Source of the DNA: Monomorium pharaonis
Taxonomy: Eukaryota > Arthropoda > Insecta > Hymenoptera > Formicidae
Direction of reading: 5' to 3'
Assembly: GCF_013373865.1 (NCBI RefSeq)
Contig: NC_050467.1
Coordinates: forward strand, 24,512,996 to 24,576,995
Length of the DNA stretch: 64,000 bases
Shown here piece by piece: positions 23,000 to 34,913 of this stretch (positions within the stretch are counted from its first letter, which is position 1; every line of letters begins with the position of its first letter). The notes beneath the pieces are model-generated. The model saw only the letters and a program-made list of their open reading frames with translations. It did not search any database and was not told the origin of the DNA. The translations under genes and the position numbers were made by a program.

Positions 23000-25900
23000 A
23001 TGGACGATGAACAGCCGGCGAGGGAGGCCAACAAGATCTGCGGAGTCTGCGGCGACCGGGCGCTCGGCTACAACTTCAACGCCGTCTCCTGCGAGAGCTG
23101 CAAGGCCTTCTTCAGGAGGAACGCGTTAAAGAACAAGGTGAACTTTACTTTCATTCTTCAACTCGAGGCATCTTTACCTGGGAAAGTCAGAGAGGATTTC
23201 AATTTCATGATGTTCAGAGAATCTTGAATTCAAAATCAAATTCTTCGAGTTCCTGAAATTTGCAGCATAATCGTCTGCTTGCAGTTGCTTTGAAAAGAAA
23301 TCAATTTCATCCTTTTGTGGTAATCTTAATGTCAAAAAGAATGTTTTTCCTGGCTTTTTGGGGCTTTTTTGGCTTTTAAAATAATTATCTATAAATTGGG
23401 TTATTTCTTGATTACTTAATTATACATGTGACTCACATATTCAATCTAATGCTTCATGAACTTCAAGTTCATGAAACATCAGATTATGAATGAGTCATAT
23501 ATAATAATATACAATATATAATTAAAAAGATATTAAAAATGGTATCACTGCTGTTATTAAGGGCATCAAATATTTTGGATTGTTTCTGAAGAATTTGAAA
23601 ATATATCATAAAAAATTTGATTTAAATTTAATTTATTCAAGTATAAAAAAGTATTAAATTATTATTAAATCAAAAAATTTTTTGATCTTCACATCTACAA
23701 TTGATAATTCCATGTTTTAATCTTATTATAAAGAGAAACTTTGTATATTTATGGCTAATCCAAATTGAAAATGATTCACGTTTTATGTCTATCTGTGTAC
23801 ACAATTTTTTCATGGGATGATAAAAATACATCGACATATCTCGTTTGACCTCCAAAAGATTAATAACGGATGTGTATATAGAAGATGCAGTGATTAATTT
23901 CCAAAGCAACAGATTTGCACACAAATTTATTTTAACAGTAGGCTTAAAAGCATTGGATAAGATTTAATTATTTTCAAATATTAATGCATTTCTATATTTA
24001 AAAGTTTCCATTTAACAGATTAATGGAAAATTATAATGATTTATTTATGAAATTGAAAATGGATGGATAAAGATATCAATAATTTTATTTTTGTTGTAAT
24101 CAATATCAATAATTTTAATTTTGTTATTTAATTTTATTTTTTGAGTTTATTAATAAAATAACATAGTTTTACATTACATCAAAGAAAAACATGTTCTCAT
24201 TACAGGACTTTAAATGCCCCTTCACGGAAAACTGTACCATCACAACCATAACCAGACGATTTTGTCAAAAATGCCGCCTGGACAAGTGCTTCAGTATTGG
24301 CATGCGCAAGGAGTACATCATGTCTGAGGAGGACAAGGTCCTAAAGCGCAAGAAGATTGAGAAGAACCGCGCGAAGAAACGATCTCAGTCCGATAGTAAT
24401 GGCAAAACGTCGAAAATTAAGAAGGACTGTGTAAACGACTGTACGTTCGAGGACACGTCGATGTCGGTTAATTCGGTCGCGTCGACGATGTCGACGGAAA
24501 CGTATTTTTGGGAGTCTGACAAAAAGTACACGGATCTAGATAGCAGCAGTAATAACAGGCAAAACGTCGTCGAGAGTATGAGCCCGGTAACGGCGGCGAG
24601 CGTGCCGAGTCCCTCGAGTCCACCGGAGAACACGAATATCGCCGAAACGAAGACGTTGGACATGCTAAAGGAGTCCGCTCACGGTTCGAGATCTAATCTC
24701 GCGAGGTACGGACAGCTTGTTTGGCATACAGAAAACGACGAAGAAATGAAATTAATTAGAGATTATCTGTTTACAGCCGCGCGAGATTCACCGATCTTAA
24801 CGTTGCGCTTCAGAGTATAGGACCGGACAAGAGCTCTTCTCCAAGCGCGGGAAAATACGAGCAGAATTCGTTGCAATTTAGTTCAGAGTTTGTAGACGTC
24901 AATCATGAATCATCGAACTACGGGTCCACATTCGAGGAAAATACGCCTAATTACTCCAAATTCGACCAAACTTCTGAACAAAATTCCTCTATGTACATTG
25001 ATCCTCTATGCACAACGCACAGCGGAACGAGTCAGTCCAATGATTTAAATTCGCCATCGCACGTGCAACTCGCGAAAGAGGAGACGTCGATATGCCAGAA
25101 GCCGAAGGAAACGTGTTCGAGCGGTAACAATTTGGTCGCAAAGTTCAAGCAAGATCCTGGCTTGTTGACAAAATTCGTCAATAATCCAAATTTAGTCGCG
25201 AAGATATTTCAAGATCAGAAGGTAATAATGAAGATTATAACTGATCCCGATATGGCCACGTGTCTAGCGGCAGATCCGTGTATCACGCAATTCTTGGAGG
25301 AACACGACACAATCGATACGACAATCGCCAGGCGTGACCGTGATGCCAAAACGAAGGTCCAGTCGAAAGACGTTCCAGAGAGTAGTAATGGCAGCTCAGG
25401 TGATTCCAGGTATGGGCCTGTGAAGTCTAAAGGGAGTCATATAGAAAATCCGATTCTGACTGACCTGATTACGAACCGTAACGCGGAGGAGTGCAAAAAT
25501 CAAAATTTGGAATCTAGCACAAATACGGATTGGAATAAAAATACAGCCGACGTTACTAAAGATGTTCTCCAGGATGTTCAAAGGTAAATCGTAATATGTA
25601 TTGAATGTTGTAATATATATTTTAATTACTCGCCACGAAACTCATTATTTAAATTGAATATTTCTTTTAGAATACCAATTGCCGCTAATTCTATAGAATC
25701 TATCTTGTGTGAAGCCATCAAGTTAGAATATTCAGCATTTTCTAGTTTTGGTGGTAATCAAAGTAGCAGGGAATTGAATGATGCTGAGAGAGCGAAATTG
25801 AACGAGCTGATAGTTGCTAATAAAGCGTTATTAGCTCCGTTGGACGATGACATAACAAATTTGGTTGGCGAGGAGTGCAAATTCAAGGTAACGCATTTAA

Positions 25901-26819
25901 AATTCTAAAGTCTCGTATACGCCCAATTTAGCCATAAGATGGATAGTATGGGCAGTCACAAAATGTATTTATTTGTAGAATAATTTTGGACAATCTGATC
26001 CAATGTTGTTGGATGTTATAAATTTGACGGCTATAGCGATTAGACGCTTGATAAAGATGTCCAAGAAAATAAACGCCTTTAAGAATATGTGTCAGGAGGA
26101 TCAATTGGCTCTGTTAAAAGGCGGTTGCACGGAAATGATGATCTTAAGATCAGCCATTAATTATGATCCAGATAAAGACATGTGGAAAATACCCCATAGC
26201 CAAGAGAGCATGTCGAATATTAAAGTTGACGTCTTAAAAGAAGCGAAAGGAAACTTGTATGCGGAGCACGCGAGATTCGTCAGAACATTCGATCCCCGAT
26301 GGCGGGATGAAAACATCATTTTGATTTTAAGTGCGATCGCCTTATTTACGCCTGATAGACCGAGAGTTGTGCATGGGGATGTTATTAAATTGGAGCAGGT
26401 AAATCATATTAAACATTTTTTAAGTAATATATTATTTGAATCCATTTTTATATATTAAAATATATATAATTTTAAGTGATTTACATAAAGTTAAAACAAT
26501 ATGGAGCAATATGAAAGTTAGTAATCATTTATAAATTTTTTGGCAAATTTTTTTTGTACCTGTAAAATATTTGGAGAATTTGTTAGATTATATTTTTTTA
26601 TCGATTTATTCTCTGTTCTAGAATTCCTACTATTATCTCCTCAGACGATATCTAGAGAGTGTTTATCCTGGTTGCGAAGCTAAGTCTACATTCCTCAAAT
26701 TAATACAAAAGATTTCTGAACTCCATAAACTGAACGATGAAGTTGTGGGAGTTTATTTGAATGTTAATCCATCCAGTGTAGAACCGCTACTTATAGAAAT
26801 ATTCGATTTAAAGCACTGA
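23000..26819 (+). CDS. Hr96: Nuclear hormone receptor Hr96 (NR1J type)
   Basis: Six coding exons: 23000-23137, 24206-24705, 24777-25583, 25671-25887, 25979-26398, 26622-26819; 759 residues. The upstream in-frame stop at 22952-22954 fixes the first ATG at 23000. The DNA-binding domain has two C4 zinc fingers: CGVCGDRALGYNFNAVSC with P-box CESCKAFF at about 31-38, then CPFTENC...FCQKCRLDKC after the first intron. The P-box ESCKA is diagnostic of the DHR96/DAF-12/NHR-8 group. A basic extension (MSEEDKVLKRKKIEKNRAKK) follows, then a long Ser/Thr-rich hinge with a short D/NP repeat. The ligand-binding domain fills about 490-759 (exons 4-6) and ends IEIFDLKH. Family knowledge: in Drosophila it binds sterols and xenobiotics and controls detoxification and dietary lipid genes. 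The 71-base intron 2 matters: without removing it the frame shifts to an early stop. Confidence 0.95.
23138..24205 (+). other. Intron 1 of Hr96
   Basis: 1.07-kb AT-rich intron splitting the two zinc fingers. It contains an imperfect inverted repeat at 23429-23497 (TGACTCA...TTCATGAAC and its reverse). No exon is seen. Confidence 0.8.
23429..23497. repeat. Imperfect inverted repeat in Hr96 intron 1
   Basis: Arms of about 31 bases beginning TGACTCA and ending TTCATGAAC, with a few mismatches around a 5-base loop. Two of the mismatches would be G-U wobbles only in a minus-strand RNA. No target-site duplication was recognised. Confidence 0.5.
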
Positions 26820-27999
26820 TTACTAGCTTGTAAAGTCAAGAGTTTCTACTTTATGTGTATAATGGGGAAATTGAACTATGCATTCGAGTGTATTCGAGTA
26901 CTGCACTCGTGCCACAATGTATTTTTAAGGTTAATCTTCCTTAAGGAAATCGCGCGATGGCTATCGCCGATCCGGATATTTATGTGAAAATGTGATTATT
27001 ATAAGTAAAACTTCAACTACATTGCCTCCTTGTATAAACGATATCGTGTAGCAATACATTTTTTAATATCTTCACGTGGAATGAAGACCATGTGTAAAAT
27101 ATCGAAATACGTTTAACGTAAAAACTGAAACGCGAGCCATACATAAAAGTTGCTAGAAATTAAGAACATAGATATTGATACAAATCAATGTCTGTGGTAG
27201 TTTAATAACTCTCATCACAAGCGAAACGGTGAGCTATTTACGCGTCGATTCGAGTAAAGTTGATCAAACTGGATTACTAATACGGTAAGAGCGCCATAAT
27301 TATCAATAAAGATATTTCGTTTTGTAGCAAGCACATTATATCATTAAGTATTTCGTGGAGTATCTTTTGAACTCTATATCACATTCTCATTGCGTACTGA
27401 GAATAAATATACGCATACAACGACAGCATAATAATTCCTAAGTGGCTGTTTTGATCACGTTTTCTGTTGAGAAATAATTAAATATGTAATTATATATATT
27501 TTTTTAAATATGTGAATCGTTAAATTTTAAGCAAATGATTGTTATTTAATGTCACAAGGCCTGTGCTCATATATTCTATATATATATATATATAGTAAAA
27601 TTATACAAAATAAGTGTATTGTAAGTATATTTTACAATTTCGTAAGCATGTTTCTAAACACTTATGAAATCTTAAAACATACTTCTAATTCATTGTAATT
27701 GTGTCGTTAAAAATTTGTTTAAAAAAAATGAGTTTTCAATGCAAACTCAAATTATGGTAGTTTAGTCAGAGTCTATATGTAAATAAGAGAGAGGGATATT
27801 ATACTTATATATGTATGTTGTTGCAATGTACACAAGATAAATTGTGATATACTCTGATATAAATATATTTTTCAAAAAAGGCTGCCACGTAATTTTACAC
27901 CGGTGATAAGCTTCTTAACACGTAAATGAAACTTTTTTTGTATTCATACTCAATGTAGTAATGATCAATTGTTATATCACTTACCAAATTCATCCCTTA
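26820..27999 (+). other. Hr96 3' UTR and downstream spacer
   Basis: AT-rich 3' sequence. The first canonical poly(A) signal is at 27305-27310. An (AT)n tract lies at about 27578-27595. Confidence 0.6.
27305..27310 (+). terminator. Poly(A) signal of Hr96
   Basis: AATAAA, 486 bases after the stop codon and the first canonical signal downstream of Hr96. Confidence 0.45.
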
Positions 28000-28215
28000 T
28001 CATCTGCGTTCGTTTGTTGGAAGTTGGCCGAAAAGGTACATAACGAGGATTACTATCGCACCGACACAACCCGCGAAGAATATCAAACCGAGGAGAGATA
28101 CAAGCACATACAATACGATTTTAATGAATAGTAAGAGAATCCATGATATAAAGCTCCAAGCCGTATCCCAGATGGCTTTCAGTCCCATTCTTTTATCGTG
28201 TGAAATTTGGTGCAT
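28000..28215 (-). CDS. Small hydrophobic membrane protein, unknown
   Basis: Single open frame of 71 residues between the convergent 3' ends of Hr96 and NAGK. After a short polar start (MHQISHDKRMGLKAIWDT) it has a long hydrophobic run, about residues 20-63, enough for two closely spaced membrane helices (ISWILLLFIKIVLYVLVSLL, then GLIFFAGCVGAIVILVMYLF). It finishes with a polar GQLPTNERR tail. The second Met (about residue 10) could also be the start. I do not recognise the family. The clear amphiphilic layout in an AT-rich background favours a real gene, but poly-T-rich DNA can produce hydrophobic frames by chance, and no splice partner or poly(A) signal was assigned. Confidence 0.45.
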   Translation of the reverse strand: MHQISHDKRMGLKAIWDTAWSFISWILLLFIKIVLYVLVSLLGLIFFAGCVGAIVILVMYLFGQLPTNERR

Positions 28216-28630
28216 ATAGAGGAAACAAAATCCATATCTCGATTACGATCGAAGAAAATATTGTTTAGTTCTTTGTTACCCTGTATATATTTTTCAAGTT
28301 TATGAAATACATTAAGATATGTCATTTTTCAACAACGCAACAAAATTTATATTGCTTTTGGTTTCTTAAAAAATTTATATACATGTTAAATCGATATTTA
28401 CAATCTGTAATTTTTACAAAAGCGATTCTTTCATTTTTCACAAATCTGTGTGCCTTATCAATCGTATATTTAGACTTGCTAAATCTGCACTTCATAATCG
28501 CTCCAATCAGGAACTTAAATCTTTCCTATTATTAATTGTGCGAGATAATCCGTTTGTTACTTTTTGCAATATATTTGCAGGTAAAATATTTCAATGGTTA
28601 AAAAAGCGCTAGTATAATTTTCAAAACTTA

Positions 28631-28636
28631 TTTATT
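28631..28636 (-). terminator. Poly(A) signal of NAGK
   Basis: TTTATT on the plus strand (AATAAA on the coding strand), only about 10 bases beyond the NAGK stop codon. Confidence 0.45.
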
Positions 28637-28645
28637 TATGTCTTA

Positions 28646-31600
28646 TCATGTACTTTCTCCATTTCCGTGAACGTAAGCATTGTTGCAATCGGATGTTTGA
28701 TTTTTTAATTCTATCGAATGTTCTGTTTTTCGCATTTCTGGATAATGATCGCGCTTATAATGAAAAAAGATTTCGACGTTGCTGTCATATGGCTTGGCAA
28801 ATGGACAATTAATCTTTTCCGCGGCCAGATAACAGGCGCCTAATGCCGACGTTGTCGTTAAATGCAGTAGACTCAACTCGTCCACGAGACGCTTGTTGTG
28901 AATCTCATTCATGAAACCGTTTTTCATGTATTTCCACGATTTCCATACAGATCCGACGCAGATCACCTTTAAGCCACCGTGAGCCAGTTTGAGATCCTGA
29001 AAAAAATCACAATTTAAGCAAAAACGTTGGCAGATTTTACAATAAATTTTTTTTTTTCGTTATAAGGTTTTATTTGTGTTCATATAAGTTAGATCATTTC
29101 ATTTCGTTTATAGCTGAGATACTGACGTTATGGGCCTTCTTTGAAACGGCGTTAACATGCTTTGCCAGAACTTGTCCAGCTTCCTCAAAGAGCTTCAGAC
29201 ACAGCGGGTCGTCCTTTTCGCACCCGATTGCGATTTCTTTGGTGAACTCGCCAATAGTGCTTTTGTCAAAGTTCGCATATAGATACGGTAATATACTGTT
29301 TCTATCATTCACATTAAAATAACTTCTCATTGCTGGCCATACGTAGCTTATTGGTTCTGGTGCTTCCACTAAACCGTCAATATCGTCGAATACATATTTA
29401 CAAGCGCGGTGGGCGATCCAGTAAGCTTGAAATAATTAACAGAAAAAAATAATTATAGCTCGTGTCAAAAATTGTAGATTAAATGTAGATTATCGAAGGA
29501 ATTCGAGTTTAGATCATTGTTGTCAGGGGAATAGAATATTATTTATGAATTTCATTTTATTTACAAGAAAAAATTAAGTTTAAGAATTCTAAATTTGTTC
29601 TATTATTTAGGGTCGGTTGTTCCAACTTCTTGGTAAACTTACCTATCAGATAAATATATGTTTGTCTTTATTTATTTAAGAAAAGAAATGAAGATAGACA
29701 TATGCTTATGTGGTAGGTAAGTTCACCAAGAAGTTGGAACAACTGGCCCTTAATCCGTTATCTATTTGTATCTATCCTAAATCTAATAACGCAGAATTTA
29801 ATTTTAAACTTAATTTTCAAATTAACATTGTGTTCTTTCACAATAAACAATATGTACCCCCTCCTTCGTCGCCCATCATGTGTCCCCATCCTCCGCAACC
29901 GTGAGTCTTTCCATCCGGATTGAGCAGTAAAGCATTGCTGCCAGTTCCAGCAATCAACACAATTCCACCGGTTTCCAAGCCAGTCCTAATGCTGCCAAGA
30001 GTATCGGAGCCGATTACGTAGTCCTTGGCAGATTGTGGATATGTTTTCAACAAAGTTTCCACAAGTTTACGATTGGTGGTTTCCTCCTCGCAACCGCTTA
30101 AAGTAAGTCCCTGTCAAAGAAAAAAATCGCTGAGCGAATTTTCTCTTCCGAAGATTAAAATTAATTTTAAAGATTCTAAATTTGAAATCGCAGATTTAAA
30201 TACCTTTATTTCAATATCATTAACGTAGCGCTTAGATGTGTTTAATATATTTGTTATTATAATTATTGTAAGTGCGTGTAAATAATTATCAGAGAGCATT
30301 GTATAAGTTAATTTTTTTTAGCTGAATTAAGTTAAAATTAATGTAAAATAATTCAATTAAACATTCAAAGTTGAACAAAAAATTAATTTAGTTAAATGTT
30401 GCGTTAAGCTAAATTAATTTAAATTAAAGAGTAATTAGATAAACAAAATACTTGATTTTTACTTACTACGCAATCTAAAGGAATGGTTTCCGGTATATCT
30501 AGATTTTGTTTACCCTTCTCGATCATCGCGCTGAGTCTCGCGGCTGCCTCATCTATTCCGATTACCTAGAAATAAATCTGTACACTCCTTTGTTTGAGAT
30601 AACTTTCCAATGACTAAAACATTTCTATAATTATTGGAATCGTTGATTTTGAAAGTGCTGTGGATTTGATTTAAAAAAACTCATTCGTAAATGAAAAATT
30701 ATGTCAATTTTCCTTGACATTCGCACAGCACTTTAAAGATAATCTATTTGTATATCTTTTTTTAGTCACCCAATGATTTGTATGCGGTCCTTTAACTTCA
30801 GTTAGCCTCGCACCTTTGCCGTCAAGTATTACAAGTGTGGAGTGTGTAGCGCCTCTGAAAATTAATTAATTGATAATTAATGAGCGTAGTGTTGATCGAT
30901 TACATGCAATAAATATTTCTTGTTTTTATTCTTTTAATACTGTGTATCTGAATTTTTCTCTTTTTTTCAGATTATTCTGTATATGTAGACTCCGTAACCT
31001 GTTACATAATCAATAATGGTTTATTCAATAACTCGATTATTTTCTTAACAAACGAAGATACACATCGACATAGCCACTCAGCGAGAGATATACATGACTC
31101 GGCTTAATGAACCCTGATTGCTGTTATCAATGCGAGAAATGTCTCTCTTTTTTCTTTTTCACAACTACAAAACTGATTCAATATCCGGAATAAACAAATT
31201 ATTAAATGTTATAACATATAAAACTAAAAGATAAATTAAAATATCTATGTCTCGAGAAAGAGAGAAAAAATGACATATGTGATCGTTCATTTTTATTCAA
31301 AATCATTAAATTAAAGCCACTTTAGATTCAGAAATATTATCGCGCGATGTAGAGAGATATACAATGTACTTCATGTTTTTTTTTTAATTTTGATTCATAT
31401 ACAGTTGATTAATTTCGCTTCTTTTTTACAATTTGTAGACTGTCAACTATAACGTATCATGAAACATTTATTGCATCTCATTTACTATTAAAAACCCGAA
31501 AAATTTTGCTTATCTGCGCAATAACAATTCTGTGAGTTATAGCACTGTCATATTTGCATTCTTCTTTCAAAGTTCCTCTTGATAAAGGTAAAAATAGCTG

Positions 31601-32263
31601 CTTTAAATAAGCGTAATTATGCCATGATAAGATAAATAGTACAGTAGAGAGCGCTACGAATTACTATGAAGAATATTACGAAAAGACGTTGCGAAGGAAA
31701 TATCTGAAATGCACATACAAATTATTGATCGGCAACGATCTTGGGATTAAAAGCGGTATCAATCATGCCATTTAGATTTCAATAGATAAAATCGCAAATG
31801 GAACGAAAGTGAGATATATAATTTACAACATCGCTATTACATCCAAGTTTTCCGGATTGATTTTTAAACGACGTGTGATAGAGTATGACATTATATCCAA
31901 GATTTCCCACGTAGGAGGTGATCACATTATTCTATTCTCTTTATATGACAATAGATAAATTTTAATTGTCTCGAAAGATGTTTATTTGACGGAATTTCAC
32001 TTTGTTACAGGAGCGTGCACAAGAAGATTTAATTAATTAAATAGGTGATGAGTGAGAGAAGAAAAAACTCACCCCTCTACACCGCCAATCCTAATATCTT
32101 CGGAGTATTGTGGCTTGATTTGCGTGGATATCGCAGCTTCCTGCACCACGTCTGCGGGCATCATCATCTTCGTCTGCTCCCTCAGGTCCCTGCGCAACTG
32201 ATGCTCATCTACGATCTTCTTTTCCTGCTTCTTCGCCTTCTTGCCTTTTTTCTTTCCTAACAT
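28646..32263 (-). CDS. NAGK: N-acetyl-D-glucosamine kinase
   Basis: Six coding exons on the minus strand, phases continuous: 32073-32263, 30770-30854, 30467-30565, 29858-30110, 29127-29425, 28646-28996; 425 residues. Motifs follow the BadF/BadG/ROK-like sugar kinase fold: phosphate loop IGGVEGGATHSTLVILDGKG across the first junction, GPHTNHW, GLTLSGCEEE, adenosine motif GTGSN at about 180-184, GCGGWGHMMGDEGGAYWIAH from about 196, and KVICVGSVWKSW near the C terminus. Family knowledge: phosphorylates GlcNAc to GlcNAc-6-phosphate for amino-sugar salvage, relevant to chitin turnover in insects. It is longer than human NAGK (344): about 55 extra N-terminal residues, opening with a lysine-rich block (GKKKGKKAKKQEKK), and a C-terminal tail. 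The exon 5 donor, AAC|GTCAGT, is non-consensus but gives the expected KKAHNDLKLAHGGLK join. Confidence 0.93.
29610..29749. mobile_element. MITE, PIF/Harbinger-like, TTA target duplication
   Basis: A 140-bp element in NAGK intron 4, flanked by TTA at 29607-29609 and 29750-29752. The termini are GGGTCGGTTGTTCCAACTTC and its reverse partner GGGCCAGTTGTTCCAACTTC. Complementarity continues for about 60 bases per arm (TTGGTRAACTTACCTA...), leaving almost no unpaired centre. A three-base TWA duplication with GG-starting inverted repeats is typical of PIF/Harbinger derivatives. No coding capacity. Confidence 0.8.
30855..32072 (-). other. Intron 1 of NAGK
   Basis: 1.2-kb AT-rich intron between the N-terminal exon and the rest of the phosphate-binding loop. 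No further exon or repeat was seen in it. Confidence 0.75.
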
Positions 32264-33839
32264 TTTTCAAAATTACTTGTTCAGATTTTTGCGGCAAATT
32301 TCGAAGGTTGATGCAGACGTCTCACGAGGAAGATTTGGCAGGATCTGAATATGACGGGATAGCAGTGGGATAGCATTGCGGGATGAAATTTATTTATCAG
32401 CAAAATAATTTAAGCAATTAATAAGTTAATCGAATAACGAGAGGAAACGGCATTCTAAGTAACGTTATTTCCCAGAAAACAAAATATTTATAAAATATTT
32501 TTAAAACATTTACAAGAAAGATATAAAAATTTTTGTAAATACTTATGAAAAATGTTTTATACTGTCTGGGTTATGATATAATAAATTTGAACTTTTAACA
32601 GCTTTCTAACATTTAAATTTCTTACAGAAATTTGGAAACGTGACAATGGAAATGATTATGTACAATGTTTTACCAAATATAGCAAAATATTAATTCTCAA
32701 TTATAACTTCACAGTTATATATAGTTATTATCGTTTTTATCATTAATGTTATAATCAAATTTAATCGCCGAAGTCATTGGATTGATAAAATATTGTTATT
32801 CGAACGGATATCATACTTCCCGCTGTAGATCAGATAGTCTTTTTATGATCAATTTACGATCGCAGTATGTTTTTTTTACTTAACGACAAATTTCCGGTAT
32901 ACGAGAACGAGGAAGAACACAAAAGCTGAAACGACACTAATCATCAGCACATAATACGCACATAGTTTTACGTTAAGATCGAACGCTCTTGCATACGAAC
33001 AAGTGTGAAGATTTGCTCACATAAAGTCGTGGTCCCTTTATGCTAAAAAGCGCTTTATCTTTACGGAGCATATATCGGGAGATAAAGATACGTGTATAGT
33101 CATTCGGAAATAGATTGCTGAAATAGCGAAATGAACACTGTCGCCTCTAGACAAGAGGGAGGGAATATGTGCCTCACACATCTTCACTTTCCGAGAAGCG
33201 ATATACTTATTGTTAACCCCTTACGCTCTTCCGCTCCGCAATTGCGGATGGAGTTGATTATATTCAGCATGCTATTGAACGACGAGTGGCAAATTGTGCA
33301 GTGCCGTTTTATTGAATTGATAGCTCGTTTCTTGTCTCTGTTCTTTTTCGCGCGGAAACCGCGAATGCCTGCGTTCCGACAGGCGCACTTCACCTATCCG
33401 CACACGTGGCGACTAATCCCGACAAGTTGTCAAACTAGCAAAGTAAACACGAGATCATTGTGATAAAAGAAATATATAAAAAATATTGTAATTTAAAAGA
33501 GGTAAAAAAAACCTTCCTAAATTTTTAATTTTACTTTATGTAATTCTTATTTCTAAAAGTTGCTTATAAGAAAAAAAAGTAATTATAGACATAAATTACA
33601 TATAGAAGAGGTATACTCATTATTCAAAGCAGTGGTTAATTCCAAAGTTGACGAAAAAAGTAAACAATTATAATTTAAAAAATGTAAATGATTTAAGAAA
33701 TGTTAAGTTTTTAATCTCACTTAATGTAACGTTTACAAGAAAGAAGGTCAAAGTGCAAGTTAGGAAAGATATATCAATATAATTTGAGATAATGTTTCCT
33801 CAAGTTCTGACTCACTTCAAGAAAGAGAATCGCGATTCT
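32264..33839. other. Upstream region of NAGK, no gene seen
   Basis: AT-rich intergenic DNA. It includes a loose inverted repeat at about 32466-32572 (CCCAGAAAAC...GTCTGGG) that may be an eroded MITE. The open frame at 33131-33463 has no recognisable features. Confidence 0.45.
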
Positions 33840-34460
33840 AAATAGAGCGGGTTGACCGGGCGAAAGGCATTTGAAATGTCCCCGTCCGGGAAAAATCGCG
33901 CGCGCGCGCGTCCTTGAAACCGGTTCCAGATAAACCAGAATCGTTGAAGAACACGCTCGGCTCTCCCCGATTTTCCCGGAGCTCGGTATGGTTAGAAACT
34001 CACCACGAGACTCCCGCTCTCCTTCGGTGCCGGGTACCTTCGGTGCTGAGGGAACAGGCTGACAGCAAAAGAGAAAGAGTACGTTTAGTGCCTGGCATGC
34101 GTGCCAACGGTGGAAAACGTTCTTTTCACCGAATCTTCCAAAAAATAGAAAAAAAATTCCGCGCGAGATACTTCCGTGTCTCGGAAAGTGCGGAGTGCGT
34201 GTCGCGCGTATAAATCCTTAGAAATTGCCGTCTCGTGGCGGCGTAAATGAAAGCTGCCGATCGTTTTTCTCTCCTGCCGAAGAAACGAAACACGATCGAC
34301 CGCGCCGCGCGACGCTGCTCCCGTCACTGCCGACGTCGTCGTCACCGCTCCGCTCCACTCGCCGAAGCCATCCACCCCACCGCGGATCCTACACATCGCC
34401 TCGCGTGTCTATAGTCCACACTGTCCACAGGCGCATGCTTCCGCGATGTCATTGAACCAA
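33840..34460. promoter_or_regulatory. CpG-rich island, orphan
   Basis: About 0.6 kb of CG-dense sequence, with a CGCGCGCGCGCG run near 33898, between the NAGK start and the mRpL21 3' end. Neither neighbour begins here, so it could be the promoter of an unseen or non-coding transcript, or a distal NAGK promoter. Overlapping open frames on both strands carry no recognisable domain. Confidence 0.35.
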
Positions 34461-34879
34461 AAGTCAGGATTGCGGGATTTCGGATCATCGATCTGACGGA
34501 AGAGTGACGAAATTAATAAGGTGGTAATAAATAAATTATATGAAATTAAACTCTTGTTTCAATTTTAGCAAAAGAATCTTGCTAAAAAAAAATTCTTTAT
34601 AAATTTTGCCAAATTATGGCGATAACTTAATTACTTAATACGTTTAAATGATGAAATCGTCTCGTTTTGAATTAGAAAATATATTACGTATAAGGAATTT
34701 TTGTTAATTGTGATCAATTATAAAAGATAATTTCTGAACGCTTTATTAAAAAAATTTAATTTGTAAATCTCTAAAAATTACTGTTTTTTATCAAATTATA
34801 TTCATAATATTGTTAGACTTGAAATAAGTAATTTTACCTTCTATTCTGATACTTAGAGGATATGTTTAGGCGTATTGCT

Positions 34880-34885
34880 TTTATT
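34880..34885 (-). terminator. Poly(A) signal of mRpL21
   Basis: TTTATT on the plus strand (AATAAA on the coding strand), 29 bases beyond the mRpL21 stop codon. Confidence 0.5.
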
Positions 34886-34913
34886 AATATATATATATAT
34901 ACATATACAGATG

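Noticed and set aside
32466..32572. Loose inverted repeat CCCAGAAAAC...GTCTGGG
   Set aside because: The arms match only in patches and no target duplication is clear. It may be an eroded element but cannot be supported.
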